The notes under the pieces: generated by a model | The model's input: only the letters and a program-made list of their open reading frames with translations | The model's database searches: none | Told to the model about the DNA's origin: nothing | Assembly: GCA_963922455.1 (NCBI GenBank) | Contig: CAWUIO010000188.1 | Location: forward strand, 1-7,781 | DNA length: 7,781 nt | DNA from: CAWUIO01 sp963922455 | GTDB taxonomy: Bacteria > Bacteroidota > Bacteroidia > Cytophagales > Microscillaceae | Direction of reading: 5' to 3' | Position numbers and translations under genes: made by a program | Shown: positions 6,696 through 7,781 of the stretch, in pieces | Numbering within the stretch: position 1 is the stretch's first letter | How the letters are laid out: each line of letters begins with the position of its first letter

Positions 6696-7178
6696 ATGCC
6701 TGATATGGAAAAGGACGAAGACGCCTACTTTAATAAATATTCATTCCTTTTGGACCGTACCTCTCGCCGGGTAAAACAATATGCCAAAAAACAGTTTAAA
6801 GACTTTGATTTTGGTATTACGGTAGACCAATGGATTATTTTGCGTGAGCTAGACCAGAATGAAAATCTCAGTCAGAGTGAGCTGGCCCGCCTGACCTTTA
6901 AGGACACTCCCACCTTGACCCGGATTGTGGACCTCCTATGCGAAAAAGGACTGGCCGAGAGGCAGATGGATCAACAAGACCGTCGTAAATTTATTGTTCA
7001 GCTTACCAAGGCGGGGCAATGCAAGGTAAAGGAGCTAAACCCACACGTAGCCAGCATCCGTAAAAAAGCCTGGGAAAATCTTAAAAAATCAGATTTTGAG
7101 CATTTTAAATACGTTTTGGATACCATATATCAAAACTTAAGTACAGAAAATAAAGCCCCCGAAAACGCTAAGCCCTAA
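6696..7178 (+). CDS. MarR-family winged helix-turn-helix transcriptional regulator
   Basis: A 160-residue DNA-binding protein expected to act as a dimer, typically repressing its own or neighbouring genes until a ligand or oxidant releases it. The winged helix-turn-helix spans about residues 40-107: ITVDQWIILREL, then LSQSELARLTFKDTPTLTRIVDLLCEKGLAER (about 58-89) as helix-turn-helix plus recognition helix, then the wing with DRR at 95-97, the conserved D-x-R type wing motif of the family. The flanking helices at 12-36 and 110-150 would form the dimer interface. Length is normal for MarR. ATG at 6696 is chosen because it fits the promoter; a second Met at residue 4 (6705) is possible. Its target and ligand are not evident: the only close neighbour is the DUF2721 gene upstream. 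No inverted-repeat operator is obvious at the promoter. Confidence 0.92.
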   Translation: MPDMEKDEDAYFNKYSFLLDRTSRRVKQYAKKQFKDFDFGITVDQWIILRELDQNENLSQSELARLTFKDTPTLTRIVDLLCEKGLAERQMDQQDRRKFIVQLTKAGQCKVKELNPHVASIRKKAWENLKKSDFEHFKYVLDTIYQNLSTENKAPENAKP

Positions 7179-7200
7179 ACGTTTACATCCTATGGATTGA

Positions 7201-7313
7201 GCTAGGGGCTGCCCCCGGCTTTGACCGCACCTAGCCCTAGCAAGGTTCCTGCCGCCGGGGTCGGGCTTTCGCTACTCGCCTGCCCACCCACAGCCAGCGG
7301 CGGGCTCAAACAG
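7201..7313 (-). repeat. GC-rich intergenic repeat element, right copy (inverted relative to 1-56)
   Basis: Read on the minus strand this begins CTGTTTGAGC (7313-7304), continues through a variable segment to GGCAGGCGAGTAGCGAAAGC (7283-7264), and so repeats the order of blocks at 1-56. Beyond that it extends into a further GC-rich part that has no counterpart on the left. There, GCTAGGGGCT at 7201-7210 pairs with AGCCCTAGC at 7233-7241 (one bulged G), making a stem-loop that starts 22 bases after the MarR stop and could serve as a transcript end, although no T-run follows. Further short GC stems (GCCGC at 7251-7255 with GCGGC at 7297-7301) suggest a structured element. Confidence 0.6.
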
Positions 7314-7335
7314 GCCGCTCTATCCCTCAGCCATT

Positions 7336-7381
7336 GAGAGGAGAGAAGCGAGAGTAGAGAGGAGAGAGGGAAAAAGGAAAA
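7336..7381 (+). repeat. Homopurine tract
   Basis: Forty-four of 46 bases are purine, mostly GAGA and GGAGAG runs ending in an A-rich stretch; the exceptions are a C at 7349 and a T at 7355. AGAGAGGAGAGAG at 7356-7368 is perfectly complementary to 7608-7620 in the downstream pyrimidine tract, so the two tracts form an interrupted inverted repeat. Confidence 0.6.
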
Positions 7382-7397
7382 CTGATGAACAATTTGG

Positions 7398-7428
7398 TCT
7401 CTTTTCTCTACTCTCTATTCTTATCTCT
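7398..7428 (+). repeat. Homopyrimidine tract, first copy
   Basis: A C/T-rich run interrupted by A at 7410, 7417 and 7423. It contains TCTCTACTCTCT at 7405-7416, repeated exactly at 7602-7613. Part of it (7407-7415) is also the reverse complement of 7350-7358 in the purine tract. Confidence 0.5.
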
Positions 7429-7503
7429 GGCTTGCTCGCAAATGTTTGGCGCTCAACTCTTTCGGGCAATTGTCATCCCCTTTCAGCCTTTAAATTGGGG
7501 GAG

Positions 7504-7520
7504 GGGCATTGAAAATGCCC
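7504..7520. other. Perfect 7-bp hairpin GGGCATT-GAA-AATGCCC
   Basis: GGGCATT at 7504-7510 pairs exactly with AATGCCC at 7514-7520 around a three-base GAA loop. On the plus strand it is followed by an A-run rather than a T-run, and on the minus strand by a C-rich run, so it does not qualify as an intrinsic terminator in either direction. It probably belongs to the surrounding repeat cluster. Confidence 0.4.
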
Positions 7521-7555
7521 GAAAAAAACAGGTGTCCGTTAAATGCGTCCAGCAC

Positions 7556-7581
7556 AAAAAAATCCCACCTCCCGGTTCCCG
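7556..7581 (+). repeat. 26-base direct repeat, copy A
   Basis: A seven-A run followed by TCCC, three variable bases and TCCCGGTTCCCG. It matches copy B at 7754-7779 in 24 of 26 positions. The right end continues as a tandem of the 7-base unit CGGTTCC (7573-7586) and then runs into the second pyrimidine tract. Confidence 0.6.
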
Positions 7582-7587
7582 GTTCCC

Positions 7588-7636
7588 AGCTCCTTCTCTC
7601 ATCTCTACTCTCTCCTCTCTCTTCTCTCTTCTTCTT
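7588..7636 (+). repeat. Homopyrimidine tract, second copy
   Basis: A C/T-rich run of 49 bases broken only by a G at 7589 and A at 7601 and 7607. CTCTCTCCTCTCT at 7608-7620 is the exact reverse complement of 7356-7368 in the purine tract, and TCTCTACTCTCT at 7602-7613 repeats 7405-7416 directly. Confidence 0.55.
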
Positions 7637-7719
7637 GATGGAACGGTATTTTGCTCTAGCCTACGTATCCCAATCAGCGGAAAGCCCATCGCCAGAGGCC
7701 GAGGCATTTCGTCACGAGC

Positions 7720-7748
7720 CTAAAGATTTGCGACTGCGATGTCTTTAG
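7720..7748. repeat. 7-bp inverted repeat
   Basis: CTAAAGA at 7720-7726 is complementary to TCTTTAG at 7742-7748 around a 15-base loop containing GCGACTGCG. It lies between the second pyrimidine tract and copy B of the 26-base direct repeat. No flanking T-run gives it a terminator role. Confidence 0.35.
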
Positions 7749-7753
7749 CCATG

Positions 7754-7779
7754 AAAAAAATCCCGACTCCCGGTTCCCG
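7754..7779 (+). repeat. 26-base direct repeat, copy B
   Basis: Second copy of the sequence at 7556-7581, 198 bases downstream, with 24 of 26 positions identical; the two differences lie in the variable triplet after TCCC. The window ends two bases later, so it cannot be seen whether the pyrimidine tract that follows copy A also follows this copy. Confidence 0.6.
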
Positions 7780-7781
7780 CA

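Larger units (their letters stand above)
7179..7781. other. Repeat-rich intergenic region without a credible gene
   Basis: The 603 bases after the MarR gene hold only repetitive and structured sequence, described in the separate entries: a GC-rich element (7201-7313), a purine tract (7336-7381), two pyrimidine tracts (7398-7428 and 7588-7636), two small inverted repeats and a 26-base direct repeat. The open frames of 74-112 codons on both strands here translate to low-complexity Ser/Leu/Arg-rich peptides that run through the repeats and show no protein family. The region continues past the window edge. Confidence 0.7.

Noticed and set aside
1..7313. Composite transposon bounded by the inverted GC-rich elements
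   Set aside because: No transposase, integrase or target-site duplication is visible, and the shared blocks are short and imperfect. An interspersed repeat family explains them better.
7504..7520. GGGCATT hairpin as an intrinsic terminator
   Set aside because: It is followed by an A-run on the plus strand and a C-rich run on the minus strand, and no gene ends nearby.
7385..7748. Open frames of 74-112 codons on both strands in the right-hand intergenic region
   Set aside because: They overlap each other on both strands, run through purine/pyrimidine tracts and repeats, give low-complexity Ser/Leu/Arg peptides and match no family I recognise.
7336..7781. CRISPR array suggested by repeated motifs
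   Set aside because: Repeats differ in length and spacing (198 bases between the best pair), are low-complexity, lack regular unique spacers, and no cas gene is present.

Overview
The window looks like a piece of a Bacteroidota chromosome, probably Cytophagia-like. The evidence is a TTTG-N20-TATCTTTG promoter, which fits the Bacteroidetes sigma-A consensus TTTG / TAnnTTTG; starts without clear Shine-Dalgarno sequences; and the protein families present. The coding half is ordinary accessory/housekeeping material. No phage, CRISPR, tRNA, rRNA or transposase gene was seen.

Layout. (1) 1-114: a GC-rich intergenic repeat with a strong inverted repeat. (2) 115-2688, minus strand: a tight three-gene operon read right to left, DUF2157 membrane protein, DUF4401 membrane protein, GDYXXLXY protein, with gaps of 6 and 3 bases. 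(3) 2689-2891: divergent intergenic region. (4) 2892-4655, plus: a sodium:solute symporter (SSS family). (5) 4795-5133, plus: a 112-residue membrane protein with an HExxH motif. (6) 5148-5993, minus: a class I SAM-dependent methyltransferase, convergent with the previous gene and only 14 bases from it. (7) 5994-6237: divergent intergenic region with a long imperfect hairpin. (8) 6238-6627, plus: a DUF2721 membrane protein. (9) 6696-7178, plus: a MarR-family regulator with its own canonical promoter. (10) 7179-7781: 603 bases without a credible gene, packed with repeats: a GC-rich element, a homopurine tract, two homopyrimidine tracts, small hairpins and a 26-base direct repeat.

Functional links. 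Only the DUF2157/DUF4401/GDYXXLXY set clearly forms one unit, presumably a membrane assembly of unknown role. The other genes appear to be transcribed singly, and nothing in the sequence ties them into a pathway.

The most notable non-coding signal is that the 7.2 kb of genes is bracketed by inverted, related copies of one GC-rich intergenic element (positions 1-56 and 7260-7313). With the low-complexity repeats on the right, this suggests an interspersed repeat family in this genome. I see no clear evidence of a new defence or mobile system. The best protein-level candidate for something little described is the minimal HExxH membrane protein.
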